Shown here: positions 1 through 9,743 of the stretch, one piece after another
How the letters are laid out: each line of letters begins with the position of its first letter
How positions within the stretch are numbered: position 1 is the stretch's first letter
DNA from: Rhabdochromatium marinum
GTDB lineage: Bacteria > Pseudomonadota > Gammaproteobacteria > Chromatiales > Chromatiaceae
NCBI RefSeq assembly: GCF_016583795.1
Contig: NZ_NRRS01000015.1
Span: 1 to 64,000 of the forward strand
DNA: 64,000 bases
Direction of reading: 5' to 3'
The notes under the pieces: generated by a model
Told to the model about the DNA's origin: nothing
Database searches by the model: none
The model's input: the letters and a program-made list of their open reading frames with translations, nothing else
Program-made: the position numbers and the translations under genes

Positions 1-1
1 C

Positions 2-103
2 GCCGGGATTGTACTCAGCCTGCGGGCGCTGAGCCAAACGACCGGGCGCTGGCAACAATTTTGGCAGCGAATTGATCAATTCGGTGCCGCCTGTTTCGGG
101 TGA
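2..103 (+). CDS. C-terminal end of an unidentified protein (cut by window start)
   Basis: An open frame enters from the left edge and ends at TGA 101-103, giving 33 residues with an aromatic, basic end (GRWQQFWQRIDQFGAACFG). I do not recognise the family. The same frame continues after the stop into the peptidase-like remnant at 104-436. It may therefore be an upstream gene fused to the remnant by a deletion, or the upstream part of one gene broken by a stop codon. It is too short to decide. Confidence 0.25.
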   Translation, partial: AGIVLSLRALSQTTGRWQQFWQRIDQFGAACFG

Positions 104-436
104 TCACATTATTCAAAGGCCGCACCCCTTGATGAGCTGCTCGGACGTTTTGAGGCCGGCGCCATCCCGCTGGTGTTGATTAGCTCCTACCGGATCTACG
201 AGGAGCGATTCCCCCATTGGGTCGTCGTGACCGGCTTCGATGATCATTTTGTCTATGTCAACGACCCCTATATCGACTACAAGAACGGCGAGACACCGTC
301 GGATTCGATCAATATGCCAATTCAGAAGAGCGAGTTTTGTCGCATGGCCCGCTACGGACGGGCTGGACTCCAGGCGGTTGTGCTGATCACTTACGGCGAC
401 GACCAGCCGGAGCGCTCGGAGCGCCCACATGGCTGA
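104..436 (+). pseudogene. Remnant of a C39-like peptidase (partner of RimK-type ligase)
   Basis: The frame encodes a stretch with LISSYRIYEERFPHWVVVTG and FVYVNDPYID. This resembles the C-terminal part of the C39-like peptidase domain that, in GNAT/peptidase-C39 fusion proteins, is encoded just before RimK-family ligases. The His (HWVVV) and Asp (NDP) regions are visible. The N-terminal GNAT part and the catalytic Cys region are missing, and an in-frame TGA at 101-103 separates it from upstream sequence. An internal ATG at 173 could give an 87-aa product, unlikely to be an active peptidase. The reading frame ends inside the next gene (stop 434-436, next ATG 429), so the ancestral translational overlap survives. 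The family call is by motif memory only. Confidence 0.5.
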
Positions 437-1907
437 GCACATTCTGCTGGTTGAGCAACCTTCCGACTGGAAGCCTGAGTTTCCGCACCTGTCGGTTGTT
501 ACCGCTCGCGACTATTTGGCGAGCGACGACTATTCGGCCGGTAAGCAGCTGCGTGTCATCAACCTGTGCCGCAGCTATCGCTATCTCAGCATCGGCTACT
601 ACTGCTCGCTGTTAGCCGAGGCGCGCGGTCACAAAGTCATCCCGACCGTGCGTACGATGCAGGATCTCTCCAGTCGCGACATCTACAACCTGTCAACCGA
701 GGAGCTCAACGCCCAGGCGCAGAAATCGCTGGCCCGGTGCAAAGGGGGGCTGGTGCCGACGGCCTATGAGCTGACCATGTTCGTCGGTCACTGCGGGGTC
801 AATGAGCTTGAGCCGCTCGCGCGCCGGATCTTCGAGACCTTCCGCTGCCCAATCCTGCGGGTCGAGTTTCGCTTGCAGGGCACCTGGCGCATTGGAGCCA
901 TCAAGACGTTGCCGATCAGTGGCCTCAGCGCCGAGCAGGAAGGCGCGTTCTTCGCGGCCCTGGAGCGCTATCTGTCGCAACCCTGGCGTCAGCCGCGCGC
1001 GCGGCTAACCTACAAGTACGATCTGGCCATCCTCCACAATCCGGACGAGGAACTGCCGCCATCAAACCCCAAGGCTCTGGAGCGCTTCGTGCGCGTTGGC
1101 AAGGCCCTCGGCGTCAATGTCGAGCTGATCCAGCGCCGGGACTATGGCCGCCTGGCCGAATACGATGCCCTCCTGATCCGCGAGACGACACAGATCGGCC
1201 ACCACACCTTCCGCTTCGCAAAGAAAGCCGACCGCGAGGGGATGGCGGTGATCGACGACCCGGATTCGATCCTGCGCTGTACAAACAAGGTATATCTCGC
1301 CGAGCTGCTGGAGGCCAACCGGGTGCCCCGGCCCAAGACTCTGATCCTGCGCCGTGAAATCCTGCTCGACGCAGAGGCCGAAATCGCCTATCCGATTGTG
1401 GTCAAAATCCCGGAGGGTTCGTTCTCGCGCGGGGTCTTCAAGGCCGGTGATCACGTCGAGCTGCAACGCATCGCCGCCAAGCTCTTCAAGCAGTCCGACC
1501 TGATCCTTGCTCAGGAGTATCTTTACACCGAGTTCGACTGGCGAATCGGTATTCTCGGGCGGCAGCCCCTCTACGCCTGTAAGTATTTCATGAGCGAGTC
1601 CCACTGGCAGATCGTGCGCCACGACGGTGATGGCCACCACGAGGAAGGGCTATTCGAGACGGTTGCTATCGATACTGTGCCGGCAGCAGTGGTGCGTGTG
1701 GCACTCAAGGCGGCCAATCTGATTGGCAATGGCCTCTACGGTGTCGATGCCAAGGTCACCGGGCAGGGGCCGGTCGTCATTGAAGTCAACGACAACCCCA
1801 ATCTTGATGCTGGGATCGAGGACAAAATTCTCGGTGACGACCTTTATCGCGCCATCATTGGCGAGCTGGTCGCGCGACTCGACCGGCGCCGCTGCGGCGC
1901 CCGGTGA
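429..1907 (+). CDS. RimK-family ATP-grasp ligase
   Basis: This 492-residue protein is a RimK-type ATP-grasp enzyme, a family that joins an amino acid such as glutamate to a carboxyl group using ATP. The N-terminal ~200 residues form a family-specific domain. The ATP-grasp half shows [19 protein letters not shown], a lysine-containing [16 protein letters not shown] segment, [14 protein letters not shown], and the metal-binding end [16 protein letters not shown]. The start ATG overlaps the upstream peptidase remnant by 8 nt. This arrangement (C39-like peptidase then RimK-like ligase) recurs in proteobacteria and suggests a peptide or protein modification pair. Here the peptidase partner looks broken, so the ligase may act alone. 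The substrate is unknown. A GC-rich inverted repeat lies in its last codons (about 1883-1904). Confidence 0.85.
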   Translation: MAEHILLVEQPSDWKPEFPHLSVVTARDYLASDDYSAGKQLRVINLCRSYRYLSIGYYCSLLAEARGHKVIPTVRTMQDLSSRDIYNLSTEELNAQAQKSLARCKGGLVPTAYELTMFVGHCGVNELEPLARRIFETFRCPILRVEFRLQGTWRIGAIKTLPISGLSAEQEGAFFAALERYLSQPWRQPRARLTYKYDLAILHNPDEELPPSNPKALERFVRVGKALGVNVELIQRRDYGRLAEYDALLIRETTQIGHHTFRFAKKADREGMAVIDDPDSILRCTNKVYLAELLEANRVPRPKTLILRREILLDAEAEIAYPIVVKIPEGSFSRGVFKAGDHVELQRIAAKLFKQSDLILAQEYLYTEFDWRIGILGRQPLYACKYFMSESHWQIVRHDGDGHHEEGLFETVAIDTVPAAVVRVALKAANLIGNGLYGVDAKVTGQGPVVIEVNDNPNLDAGIEDKILGDDLYRAIIGELVARLDRRRCGAR

Positions 1908-2017
1908 CGGCGTTTAAGAATCCTTGGTTCGGGTTTTCCGGCCGTCATACGCTTGTCAAAACACTGTGCTTTAGTGTCCGGTTTCAAAAGCACTGGAGAC
2001 GCGAGAGGGCGTCACAC

Positions 2018-3913
2018 ATGAGTATTCGCAAAAGTGTCACCCTGTTCGCTGTACTGGTGACTCTGCTGGTGGCTTTGGCATTGATTGTGATCGGACACCT
2101 GAGCAATCAGCGCATTCTTGAACGGGTCGCCGCCGAGGTGATCGCCGGCAAGCAGCTGGTATGGAAGCAAGTCCTGAAGCGCGAGTTTGACCACATGCAG
2201 CTTGGCATCGCTGACTTTGAGCGTGACTTTGCTCTGCGCCAGGCGCTCAAGGCGCAGGATGTCGCAGCGATTGACGCGGCCAGTGCGGCTCTCACCGAAC
2301 TCATTGCTCATCAGCACTACTTTGACCGGTATCAGATTCTCAATCTGGACGGACAACCGCTGAGTGCGGCCACCGTTGCTCACAAGTTGCCGGATGGAGC
2401 GGACACCCTGATTCGCACCAGTGGTGCGGACGGCAAACCCCATTCCGGCCTGGGACGCAACGCCCAGGGTGAACCTGTGGCGCTGGTTGCCTTTCAGTTT
2501 GAGGTTGGACGCAAGCCGGTTGGCTATGGACTCTTGGAAAAATCCCTGCAACCGCTGATAGAGGCCTTTCACGCCATTGACGGCTCAGAACTGGCAATTC
2601 TCGATGCCAAAGGCCGCGCGGTGGCCGCCACCCAGCCCGAACAATGGTCGGCGCTGGATGTGGATCTGCCGCCGCTGGACCAATCGCACTATGCGCGCTA
2701 TCCCAGCGCGGACGGGGTCGTTGCCGTTTCGGTGCAGCCCATTCTGGGGCTTGATCAGCGCCCGCTCGGGCAGTTGCTCAGCCTGACTGATGCTTCCGCC
2801 AGTGCAGCCGCCCAGCGGCGCTTTGATCTCATCGCCTATACCAGTGTCGCGGTGATTTTGCTGCTCGCCACCCTGGGGCTTTACTGGTACATCAAGCGCA
2901 AACTGCACCCACTAAACAACGCGATTGCCACTGTCTCCGCCCTGGCTGAAGGCAATCTGGATGCGCCCTTTCCTGCCTGGCGCAATGATGAAGTGGGCCA
3001 CTTCATGACCGCCTTGCAACGTATGGTCGAGCGCATCCGCGAGATCATTGCCCATTTGCACCAGGCCAGTCAGGCATTGGATCGTTCAGCTGGTGACATG
3101 GCCAACCTCTCTGAGCACAGCATGATTCGCTTTGAACGCCAGAATGCTGAAACCGGCACCGTCTCCAGTGCTACCCACCAGCTTGCAGAAACCGCGCGCG
3201 AGGTGGTGTCGCACAGCTCTCAGGCGGTTGCCGCCACCGGCGAGGCGCAGCAGCGCATTGACGAAAGCCGTCGGTTGCTGGAACGCACCACCTCGGTGAT
3301 TCGCCAGCTGGCCACTGAGATCGATCAGGCGGCCGTCGTGGTATTAAGCCTGGCGGATCGCAGCGACGCCGTCACCCTGGTGCTTGATGTGATGCGTGGC
3401 CTGGCCCAGCAGACCAACTTGCTGGCGCTCAATGCGGCCATTGAGGCCGCGCGCGCCGGCGAACATGGACGCGGCTTCAGTGTGGTGGCTCAGGAAGTCC
3501 GCCAGCTTGCCAACTGTACCCAGGATTCCATCGGTGAGATCGAAGCCCTCATCGCCGCCCTGAATAACAGCTCCCAGGATGCGGTTCAGGTGATCCACTC
3601 CAATCGCGACCGCGCCCATCAGAGTATCGGGCACTATGATGAGGTTGTTGCCCATCTCGACGCTTTCTCCCAGTCCGTCAATCAGGTCATTGCGATGACC
3701 CACCAGATTTCAGCCGTTGCCAATCAACAAAACCAGATGGCAGCCGAGATTGCCACTGCGCTTGCTGAGATCAGTACCCTGGCGCAGGAAAACGCCGAAG
3801 CTGCCCGCCACGGCCTTGGCCACAGCGGCCAGCTGCGCCATCTGTCGCAGGCACTGAGCGACCGCATCCGCTATTTTCAACTTCAGACTGTTGGTTCAAC
3901 GCTCTCCGGTTAG
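2018..3913 (+). CDS. Methyl-accepting chemotaxis protein
   Basis: This 631-aa chemoreceptor has a first membrane helix at ~8-28 and a periplasmic sensor of ~240 residues. A second membrane helix lies at ~270-291 ([19 protein letters not shown]), followed by HAMP and a long coiled-coil signalling domain. The hairpin tip that contacts CheA/CheW is recognisable at ~461-498 ([20 protein letters not shown], then [10 protein letters not shown]). The ligand is not predictable. I chose ATG 2018 because it places the membrane helix at the N-terminus; the frame is open back to 1904 but that extension is not signal-like. No cheA, cheW or cheR gene is nearby. It appears monocistronic. Confidence 0.9.
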   Translation: MSIRKSVTLFAVLVTLLVALALIVIGHLSNQRILERVAAEVIAGKQLVWKQVLKREFDHMQLGIADFERDFALRQALKAQDVAAIDAASAALTELIAHQHYFDRYQILNLDGQPLSAATVAHKLPDGADTLIRTSGADGKPHSGLGRNAQGEPVALVAFQFEVGRKPVGYGLLEKSLQPLIEAFHAIDGSELAILDAKGRAVAATQPEQWSALDVDLPPLDQSHYARYPSADGVVAVSVQPILGLDQRPLGQLLSLTDASASAAAQRRFDLIAYTSVAVILLLATLGLYWYIKRKLHPLNNAIATVSALAEGNLDAPFPAWRNDEVGHFMTALQRMVERIREIIAHLHQASQALDRSAGDMANLSEHSMIRFERQNAETGTVSSATHQLAETAREVVSHSSQAVAATGEAQQRIDESRRLLERTTSVIRQLATEIDQAAVVVLSLADRSDAVTLVLDVMRGLAQQTNLLALNAAIEAARAGEHGRGFSVVAQEVRQLANCTQDSIGEIEALIAALNNSSQDAVQVIHSNRDRAHQSIGHYDEVVAHLDAFSQSVNQVIAMTHQISAVANQQNQMAAEIATALAEISTLAQENAEAARHGLGHSGQLRHLSQALSDRIRYFQLQTVGSTLSG

Positions 3914-3952
3914 GCTCTTAAAGTTATTATGAATGATCTCTCGGGACTTGAC

Positions 3953-4000
3953 ACAACCCGAATCTCGATGCCGGAATCGAGGACAAGATCCTCGGTGACG
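3953..4000 (+). pseudogene. 48-nt fossil of a second RimK-family gene
   Basis: This intergenic stretch matches positions 1792-1839 of the RimK-family gene at 42 of 48 bases by my alignment. All six differences fall on third codon positions, so the peptide ([15 protein letters not shown]) is identical. Nothing before or after it continues the homology. The purely synonymous divergence points to a homologue that evolved under selection and was later deleted, not to a fresh duplication of the neighbour. The rest of the 307-nt gap holds no gene that I can see. Confidence 0.65.
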
Positions 4001-4070
4001 GCGCAACGGATGACTGTAGCGCTGGTCGCAGTTATCATATCCTCTCAGTTTCCAGGGTTTCCGACAGTTG

Positions 4071-4094
4071 TCTAGCGAGGGAAAGATCGCTAGA
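4071..4094. promoter_or_regulatory. Perfect 8-bp inverted repeat upstream of rnfA
   Basis: TCTAGCGA and TCGCTAGA are separated by 8 nt, about 125 nt before the rnfA start. No T-run follows, so a classical terminator is unlikely. It may be an operator or an RNA hairpin in the rnf leader. Function is inferred only from position. Confidence 0.35.
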
Positions 4095-4220
4095 CTTCCG
4101 CGTTTGCGAATGCCACCACCTTGGCGGTCGCAGCGCATCGGGGGCTGATGCCCCGTTGCAGCGCTTTGTTTCAAGCCCACGCCACTTGCTCAGTTCGTCG
4201 CCCGAAAGGTCTCAGTTCCA

Positions 4221-4802
4221 ATGACCGAATACGCCCTTATCCTGGTCAGCACCGTGCTGGTCAACAACTTCGTTTTGGTCAAATTTTTAGGCCTCTGCCC
4301 CTTTATGGGGGTCTCGAAAAAGCTCGAAACCGCCATTGGCATGGGCCTGGCAACCACCTTCGTGCTGACGCTGTCCTCGGTCACCTCCTGGCTGGTCAAT
4401 GCCTATTTGCTCGAACCTTTGGGAATCGAGTATCTGCGCACCATCGCCTTTATTCTGGTGATTGCGGTGGTGGTGCAATTTACCGAGACGGTGATGCACA
4501 AGACCAGCCCGGTGCTCTATCAGGTGTTGGGTATCTTTCTGCCCCTGATCACCACCAACTGCGCCGTGCTCGGTGTGGCGCTGCTGAACTTGCAGGAAGA
4601 GCGCAGCTTTATGGAGGCAACGCTCTATGGCTTCGGCGCGGCGGTTGGTTTTTCGCTGGTGCTGGCGCTCTTTGCCTCAGTGCGCGAGCGAGTGGCGGTA
4701 GCGGATGTGCCGGAGCCCTTTCAGGGGGGCGCCATTGCCCTGATTACAGCCGGGTTGATGTCGCTGGCCTTTATGGGGTTTGCTGGTCTGGTGGCCAATT
4801 AA
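4221..4802 (+). CDS. rnfA: Rnf complex subunit A (integral membrane)
   Basis: RnfA is one of the two paralogous six-helix membrane subunits (with RnfE) of the Rnf complex, which moves electrons between ferredoxin and NAD while translocating ions. The 193-aa length is standard. The start [20 protein letters not shown] and the segment [14 protein letters not shown], whose Cys is thought to help hold the intramembrane iron-sulfur centre, are diagnostic. It is the first gene of rnfABCDGE. A 119-nt gap separates it from rnfB, longer than the other junctions here. In purple bacteria Rnf is known to supply low-potential electrons, for example to nitrogenase; no nif gene is in this window. Confidence 0.95.
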   Translation: MTEYALILVSTVLVNNFVLVKFLGLCPFMGVSKKLETAIGMGLATTFVLTLSSVTSWLVNAYLLEPLGIEYLRTIAFILVIAVVVQFTETVMHKTSPVLYQVLGIFLPLITTNCAVLGVALLNLQEERSFMEATLYGFGAAVGFSLVLALFASVRERVAVADVPEPFQGGAIALITAGLMSLAFMGFAGLVAN

Positions 4803-4921
4803 ACTCAGCTGCACGAAGATTCCCGGTGCCCCAGGGCATCATTCGGAATCAATGCACCATTGAAGTGGCCCGACATCATCGCGGGCCGCTGATCACCCTG
4901 TCAGAATGAGGTTCGAGAACC

Positions 4922-5530
4922 ATGTTGGTTGCCATCGGAGCCGTTGCCGTGTTGGCCCTTGTGTTTGGTTTACTGCTCGGCTACTCCGCCATCCGTTTCC
5001 ACATCGACGGCGATCCCATCGCCGATCAGGCAGAGGCCCTGTTGCCGCAGAGTCAGTGCGGGCAATGTGGCTATCCCGGCTGCCGGCCCTATGCCGAGGC
5101 TGTGGCCACTGGTGAGGCGGACATTAATCTGTGCTCCCCAGGCGGGGAGGGCACTATGCTAGCGCTGGCCGATCTGCTCGGACGCGAGCCAGTGGCGCTC
5201 GGTGAAGTGGTGCCCAAGCCCAAGGCGTTGGCGGTAATCAAGGAGCAGGACTGCATCGGCTGCACCAAATGCCTGCAATCCTGCCCGGTGGATGCCATTG
5301 TCGGTGCGGCCAAGAGCCTGCACGCGGTGATCGCCAGCGAATGCACCAGTTGCGAGCTGTGTATTTCAGTCTGCCCGGTCGAGTGCATTCACATGGTTCC
5401 GATCGAGCAGAATTTGTCCAACTGGAAGTGGCCCTATCCCGAGCCCATGCCCGTCGCAGCCTCCACTCAGATCTCCGCCGATTGGCCGGACAGTTCCAAC
5501 TCCGGTCCCGATCAGCGTCAGGCGGCCTAA
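4922..5530 (+). CDS. rnfB: Rnf complex subunit B (Fe-S protein)
   Basis: RnfB is the ferredoxin-like entry subunit. The 202-aa protein has one N-terminal membrane helix and then a four-Cys [4Fe-4S] domain with C46, C49, C54 and C71 (CGQCGYPGC). Two ferredoxin-type clusters follow, [12 protein letters not shown] and [12 protein letters not shown]. All cluster cysteines are present. A GAGG ribosome site sits about 10 nt before ATG 4922. The C-terminal ~40 residues after the last cluster are Ser/Pro-rich and variable in the family. Confidence 0.95.
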   Translation: MLVAIGAVAVLALVFGLLLGYSAIRFHIDGDPIADQAEALLPQSQCGQCGYPGCRPYAEAVATGEADINLCSPGGEGTMLALADLLGREPVALGEVVPKPKALAVIKEQDCIGCTKCLQSCPVDAIVGAAKSLHAVIASECTSCELCISVCPVECIHMVPIEQNLSNWKWPYPEPMPVAASTQISADWPDSSNSGPDQRQAA

Positions 5531-5553
5531 CGGTCGATGTAACAAGTTCCATC

Positions 5554-7179
5554 ATGACTCAAAGCACCCAAACGTCCTCTCAGACTCCTACATCCTCACC
5601 CAAGCTGTGGAAATTCCATGGCGGTATTCACCTGCCCGATGAGAAAGCACTGTCCAATCAGGGGCCGGTGGTGGAGGCCAAGCTGCCCACGCAATTGGTC
5701 ATTCCGCTGGCACAGCACATTGGCGCGCCGGCGCGGCCCTGCGTGCAGCCGGGCGAGCGCGTTTTCAAAGGGCAGATGATCGGTGAACCCCAGGGCTATG
5801 TCAGTGCGCCGGTGCATGCATCCAGCTCAGGTGTGGTCCGTGCCATTGAGCCGCATGCCATGCCGCATCCCTCCGGACTGCCGGCGCCCTGCGTCATCAT
5901 CGACACCGATGGCGAAGATGCCTGGGCGCCGGACCGGCCCGAGCCAGTGGCGGATTTTCAGTCACTCGATGCCGAGGCCCTGCGCGCGCGGATTCGCATG
6001 GCCGGCATCGTGGGACTGGGTGGCGCCTCTTTTCCTTCCAGCGTCAAGCTCAATCCGGGACAGGATCAGCCCATTGATACCCTGGTGCTGAACGGTGCCG
6101 AGTGCGAACCCTATATTACCTGCGATGATCTCCTGATGCGTGAGCGCGCGAGCGAGGTTGTCACTGGCGCACGTATTCTGCTGCACCTGCTCGGCACTGG
6201 GCGCGTGCTGATCGGTATCGAGGACAACAAGCCCGAAGCCATTGCCGCCATGCGCCAGGCGGTGGCCGAGCAGCAGGCGCAGACCCCGGCCCAGCTGGAG
6301 GTGGTGGAGATCCCGACGCTGTATCCCAGCGGTGGGGAGAAGCAGCTGATTCGTATTCTGACCGGGCGTGAGGTGCCGACGCATGGCATCCCGGCGCAGA
6401 TCGGTGTGGTGTGCCAGAACGTCGCCACGGTGGCAGCGGTGGCCGATGCTGTGCTGCGCGGTCAGCCATTGATCGAGCGCTATGTCACGGTGACTGGACG
6501 CGGTATTGCCCAACCGGGTAATTTCCGCGTGCGCGTGGGCACTCTGGCCAGCGAATTGATTGCTGCCAGCGGTGGTTACAGCGGCGAACTGGCCAAGCTG
6601 ATCGCCGGTGGCCCGATGATGGGAATGACGCTCCAGGGTGACGCAGTGCCGATCACCAAGGCCATGAACTGCCTGTTGGCGCTGACGCCAGCAGAGTCGC
6701 CCGACCCCGGACCGGCCATGCCCTGCATTCGGTGCGGCCAGTGCGCCCAAGTCTGCCCCACCAGTCTGCTGCCGCAGCAGATGTACTGGCATGCGCGGGC
6801 CAAGGATCTCGATAAGGTGCAGGACTACAATCTGTTTGACTGCATTGAGTGTGGTTGCTGCGCCCATGTGTGCCCGGCGCATATTCCGCTGGTGCAGTAT
6901 TACCGCTACGCCAAGAACGAAAGCTGGGCGCGCGAACGCGAGAAACAGGCCTCCGAGCATGCCAAGCGGCGCCACGAGGCGCGTGAGGCGCGACTGGAAC
7001 GGCTGGAGCGCGAGCGCAAGGCGAAATTGCGCAAGAAAAAAGAAGCTATCACCCCGAAAACCAAGGCCGCGCCGGGTCAGTCAGCGGCCGTGGGTGGTGC
7101 TGAGCAGAGCAGTGTCAGCAGCGCTGCTGACACGAAGACCGACACGGCGAAGACCGATACGGCCGGGAGCGTCCAATGA
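5554..7179 (+). CDS. rnfC: Rnf complex subunit C (NADH/FMN/Fe-S)
   Basis: RnfC is the peripheral subunit that interacts with NAD(H) and is related to the NuoF family. ATG 5554 gives 541 aa beginning MTQSTQTSSQTP; the frame is open further upstream but that part overlaps rnfB. A glycine-rich nucleotide region (GLGGASFPSSVKL) and NGAECEPYI lie in the core. Two [4Fe-4S] motifs follow, C391/C394/C397/C401 (CIRCGQCAQVCP) and C430/C433/C436/C440. The C-terminus is a highly charged Arg/Lys/Glu helix followed by an Ala/Thr-rich tail, as is common in proteobacterial RnfC. It overlaps rnfD by 4 nt. Confidence 0.95.
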   Translation: MTQSTQTSSQTPTSSPKLWKFHGGIHLPDEKALSNQGPVVEAKLPTQLVIPLAQHIGAPARPCVQPGERVFKGQMIGEPQGYVSAPVHASSSGVVRAIEPHAMPHPSGLPAPCVIIDTDGEDAWAPDRPEPVADFQSLDAEALRARIRMAGIVGLGGASFPSSVKLNPGQDQPIDTLVLNGAECEPYITCDDLLMRERASEVVTGARILLHLLGTGRVLIGIEDNKPEAIAAMRQAVAEQQAQTPAQLEVVEIPTLYPSGGEKQLIRILTGREVPTHGIPAQIGVVCQNVATVAAVADAVLRGQPLIERYVTVTGRGIAQPGNFRVRVGTLASELIAASGGYSGELAKLIAGGPMMGMTLQGDAVPITKAMNCLLALTPAESPDPGPAMPCIRCGQCAQVCPTSLLPQQMYWHARAKDLDKVQDYNLFDCIECGCCAHVCPAHIPLVQYYRYAKNESWAREREKQASEHAKRRHEAREARLERLERERKAKLRKKKEAITPKTKAAPGQSAAVGGAEQSSVSSAADTKTDTAKTDTAGSVQ

Positions 7180-8234
7180 TCAGCGGTGCATTGACTTCTT
7201 CTCCGCACAGCGCGCGCCCCTACCGGGTCGATCAGGTCATGCTGCAAGTGTGCCTGGCGTTGATTCCCGGCACCCTGGCGTTGGTGTGGTTCTTCGGCTG
7301 GGGCGTGATCATCAATATGCTGCTGGCCAGCCTGTTCGCGCTGGGCGCCGAGGCGCTGGTGATGAAGCTGCGCGGACGCCCGGTGCTGCCGGTGATTGGT
7401 GATCTCAGTGCTCTGGTCACGGCGCTCTTGTTTGCCCTGACTATTCCGCCGACCTTGCCCTGGTGGCTGACACTGTTGGGCATTCTGTTTGCCATTGTCA
7501 TCGTCAAACAGCTCTATGGCGGCATCGGTTACAACCCCTTCAACCCGGCCATGGCGGGCTATGTGTTTCTGCTGATCTCCTATCCGGTCGCCACCACCAG
7601 CTGGCTGCCGCCGGATGTGCCGAGTTTGCTGGAGGCGCGGGATCTGGTGCATCTGTCCTTTCTGGATTCCGCCCGGCTGATCTTCACCGGCGCGCTGCCG
7701 CCTGAGACCACCTGGGATGCGGTCAGCGGGGCCACGCCGCTTGATGAATTGCGCACCCGGCTTGATCAAAACATCCTGATGACCGAGATTCGCCAGAGTC
7801 CGCTGTGGGGCTTTGTCGGTGGTCAGGGGTGGGAGTGGGCCAGTCTGGGCTTTCTGCTTGGCGGGCTGTATTTGCTCTACATTCGCGTCATCAGTTGGCA
7901 TATTCCGGTCAGTCTGCTGGGCAGTCTGGCGGTGCTGTCGGGGCTGTTCTGGGTCTTTGATCCCAGCCATTTTCCCGCGCCCTGGTTCCACCTGTTCTCA
8001 GGAGCGGCCATGCTCGGTGCCTTCTTTATCGCCACCGATCCGGTCAGTGCTGCCACCACCAAGCGTGGGCAGCTGGTCTTTGGGGCTTTAATCGGCGCAG
8101 TGGTCTTTGTGATCCGCACCTGGGGCGGTTATCCGGATGCCGTCGCCTTCGGCGTCTTGCTGCTGAATATTGCCGCCCCCATGATCGATCACTACACCCA
8201 GCCGCGCGTTTATGGCCATGGTAAAAAGACCTGA
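7176..8234 (+). CDS. rnfD: Rnf complex subunit D (covalent FMN membrane subunit)
   Basis: This is a 352-aa membrane protein related to NqrB. The flavinylation motif Dxx[S/T]GAT is present as DAVSGAT, placing the FMN-bearing Thr at residue 187, the position described for well-studied RnfD proteins. Conserved segments YGGIGYNPFNPAMAGYVF and FFIATDPVSA are intact. It needs the flavin transferase ApbE, which is not encoded here. The start overlaps the rnfC stop by 4 nt, suggesting coupled translation. Confidence 0.95.
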   Translation: MISGALTSSPHSARPYRVDQVMLQVCLALIPGTLALVWFFGWGVIINMLLASLFALGAEALVMKLRGRPVLPVIGDLSALVTALLFALTIPPTLPWWLTLLGILFAIVIVKQLYGGIGYNPFNPAMAGYVFLLISYPVATTSWLPPDVPSLLEARDLVHLSFLDSARLIFTGALPPETTWDAVSGATPLDELRTRLDQNILMTEIRQSPLWGFVGGQGWEWASLGFLLGGLYLLYIRVISWHIPVSLLGSLAVLSGLFWVFDPSHFPAPWFHLFSGAAMLGAFFIATDPVSAATTKRGQLVFGALIGAVVFVIRTWGGYPDAVAFGVLLLNIAAPMIDHYTQPRVYGHGKKT

Positions 8235-8273
8235 CGCTGTCTGCATTGACGCTTGACCGGAGATAATGAGGCG

Positions 8274-9020
8274 ATGAAAAAAAATCCTATTCTGACGGCC
8301 GGCTTTATCCTCGGCGCCTTTTCGGTGGCCGGTGTTGGTCTGGTGGCCGTCACCCATGCGATGACTGATCGGCAGATTGCGGACAATCAGCGCAATGCCA
8401 TGCTGAGCAAGCTGGAGGCCATTGTTCCCGAAGGGCAACTCAAGAACGACCCATTGGCCGATCGCATTGCCGTCAGTGATCCTGAGCGGTTGGGTGGCGA
8501 AACCACTGAGGTGTTTCGCGTGCGCGATGGCGAGGAGCCGGTGGCGTTGATTTTGCAGCCTATCGTACCGGATGGCTATGCCGGTCCGATTCGGCTGTTA
8601 GTGTCCGTGCTGCCTGATGGCACCCTGGGTGGCGTGCGGGTGCTGGAGCATCACGAAACTCCCGGTTTGGGCGATAAGATCGACGAGAAAAAATCCAACT
8701 GGATTATTGAAGAATTTAATGGCAAATCCATCGGCAATCCCCCGGCGGAGCAGTGGCATGTGAAGCGCGACGGCGGTGTCTTTGACCAGTTTACCGGCGC
8801 CACCATCACCCCGCGCTCGATTGTTGGGGCGGTCTATGACACCCTGATGTATGTTGATCAGCAGGGACAGCGTCTGTACACCGAGCCAGCCATTGGCAGC
8901 GAAGACGCCGCTCCGGCTCCGGCGCAGTCACCGGTTCCGGAGGCCACGACAACCGATCAGGCGCGCATACAGCCGACGACGCACGGCGCGACGGCAGCGG
9001 CATCTAAGGAGGCTTCCTGA
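8274..9020 (+). CDS. rnfG: Rnf complex subunit G (covalent FMN, periplasmic)
   Basis: RnfG carries a covalent FMN on a domain facing the periplasm, anchored by one N-terminal helix ([20 protein letters not shown]). The flavinylation motif is DQFTGAT, with Thr177 as the acceptor. ATG 8274 is preferred over an upstream in-frame TTG because GGAG lies 11 nt upstream of it and it gives the canonical MKKNP start (248 aa). The C-terminal ~35 residues are Ala/Pro/Thr-rich, an extension beyond the flavin domain. The stop overlaps the rnfE start by one base. Confidence 0.93.
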   Translation: MKKNPILTAGFILGAFSVAGVGLVAVTHAMTDRQIADNQRNAMLSKLEAIVPEGQLKNDPLADRIAVSDPERLGGETTEVFRVRDGEEPVALILQPIVPDGYAGPIRLLVSVLPDGTLGGVRVLEHHETPGLGDKIDEKKSNWIIEEFNGKSIGNPPAEQWHVKRDGGVFDQFTGATITPRSIVGAVYDTLMYVDQQGQRLYTEPAIGSEDAAPAPAQSPVPEATTTDQARIQPTTHGATAAASKEAS

Positions 9021-9733
9021 TGGCGGATCAACGCTATGGCTCCATTATCAGAGACGGCCTGTGGAACAACAACCAGGCCCTGGTCGCCATGCTCGGGCTC
9101 TGCCCGCTGCTGGCTGTTACCACCACCGCCACCAATGGTCTGGGCATGGGGCTGGCCACTACGGCGGTGCTGGTGCTGTCGAATGCCACCGTGTCGCTGA
9201 TTCGCAATCTGGTCAAACCCGAGGTGCGTCTGCCAGTCTTCGTGCTGGTCATTGCTTCTTTCGTGACTGCGGTCGAGCTGAGTATGCAGGCTTATCTGTA
9301 CGACCTGTATCTGGTGCTGGGGCTGTTTATTCCCCTGATTGTTACCAACTGCGCCATCATCGGGCGTGCCGAGGCCTTTGCTTCCAAGGCACGGCTGGAT
9401 CAGGCCATCGTGGATGGTTTGGCGATGGGGCTTGGTTTTACCCTGGTGCTCATGGTGCTGGGCGGCCTGCGCGAACTGCTGGGTCAGGGCACGCTGTTCT
9501 ATCAGGCTGAGCTGCTGCTGGGCGAGGGGGCCGCCGGCTTTGGCTTGTCGCTGGGGGATAATTTCCATGGTGCCCTGCTGGTCATGCTGCCCCCGGGAGC
9601 CTTCATTGGCCTTGGCATGCTGATCGCGCTAAAAAACATCCTTGATAAGCGCATCGAACGGCGGCGGCAGGCACTGAGCGCGCGCCAGTCAACCGATGAA
9701 GGATTTGCCCCCTCAGCGGCCAGTGCTGGATAA
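9020..9733 (+). CDS. rnfE: Rnf complex subunit E (integral membrane)
   Basis: This 237-aa six-helix paralogue of RnfA faces the membrane in the opposite orientation. Signatures are [20 protein letters not shown] near the N-terminus and [16 protein letters not shown] in the middle. It is the last gene of the rnf operon; there is no rnfH. It ends 10 nt from the convergent GGDEF/EAL gene, with no obvious hairpin between them. Confidence 0.95.
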   Translation: MADQRYGSIIRDGLWNNNQALVAMLGLCPLLAVTTTATNGLGMGLATTAVLVLSNATVSLIRNLVKPEVRLPVFVLVIASFVTAVELSMQAYLYDLYLVLGLFIPLIVTNCAIIGRAEAFASKARLDQAIVDGLAMGLGFTLVLMVLGGLRELLGQGTLFYQAELLLGEGAAGFGLSLGDNFHGALLVMLPPGAFIGLGMLIALKNILDKRIERRRQALSARQSTDEGFAPSAASAG

Positions 9734-9743
9734 AAAGCCCGCG

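Noticed and set aside
4121-4909. 262-codon frame overlapping rnfA
   Set aside because: It lies in another frame of rnfA and continues through the gap; its sequence is low-complexity Gly/Ala/Arg with no family, whereas rnfA is certain.
5962-6975. Long minus-strand frame opposite rnfC
   Set aside because: It is the antisense shadow of a certain gene in GC-rich DNA, with no ribosome site or recognisable domain.
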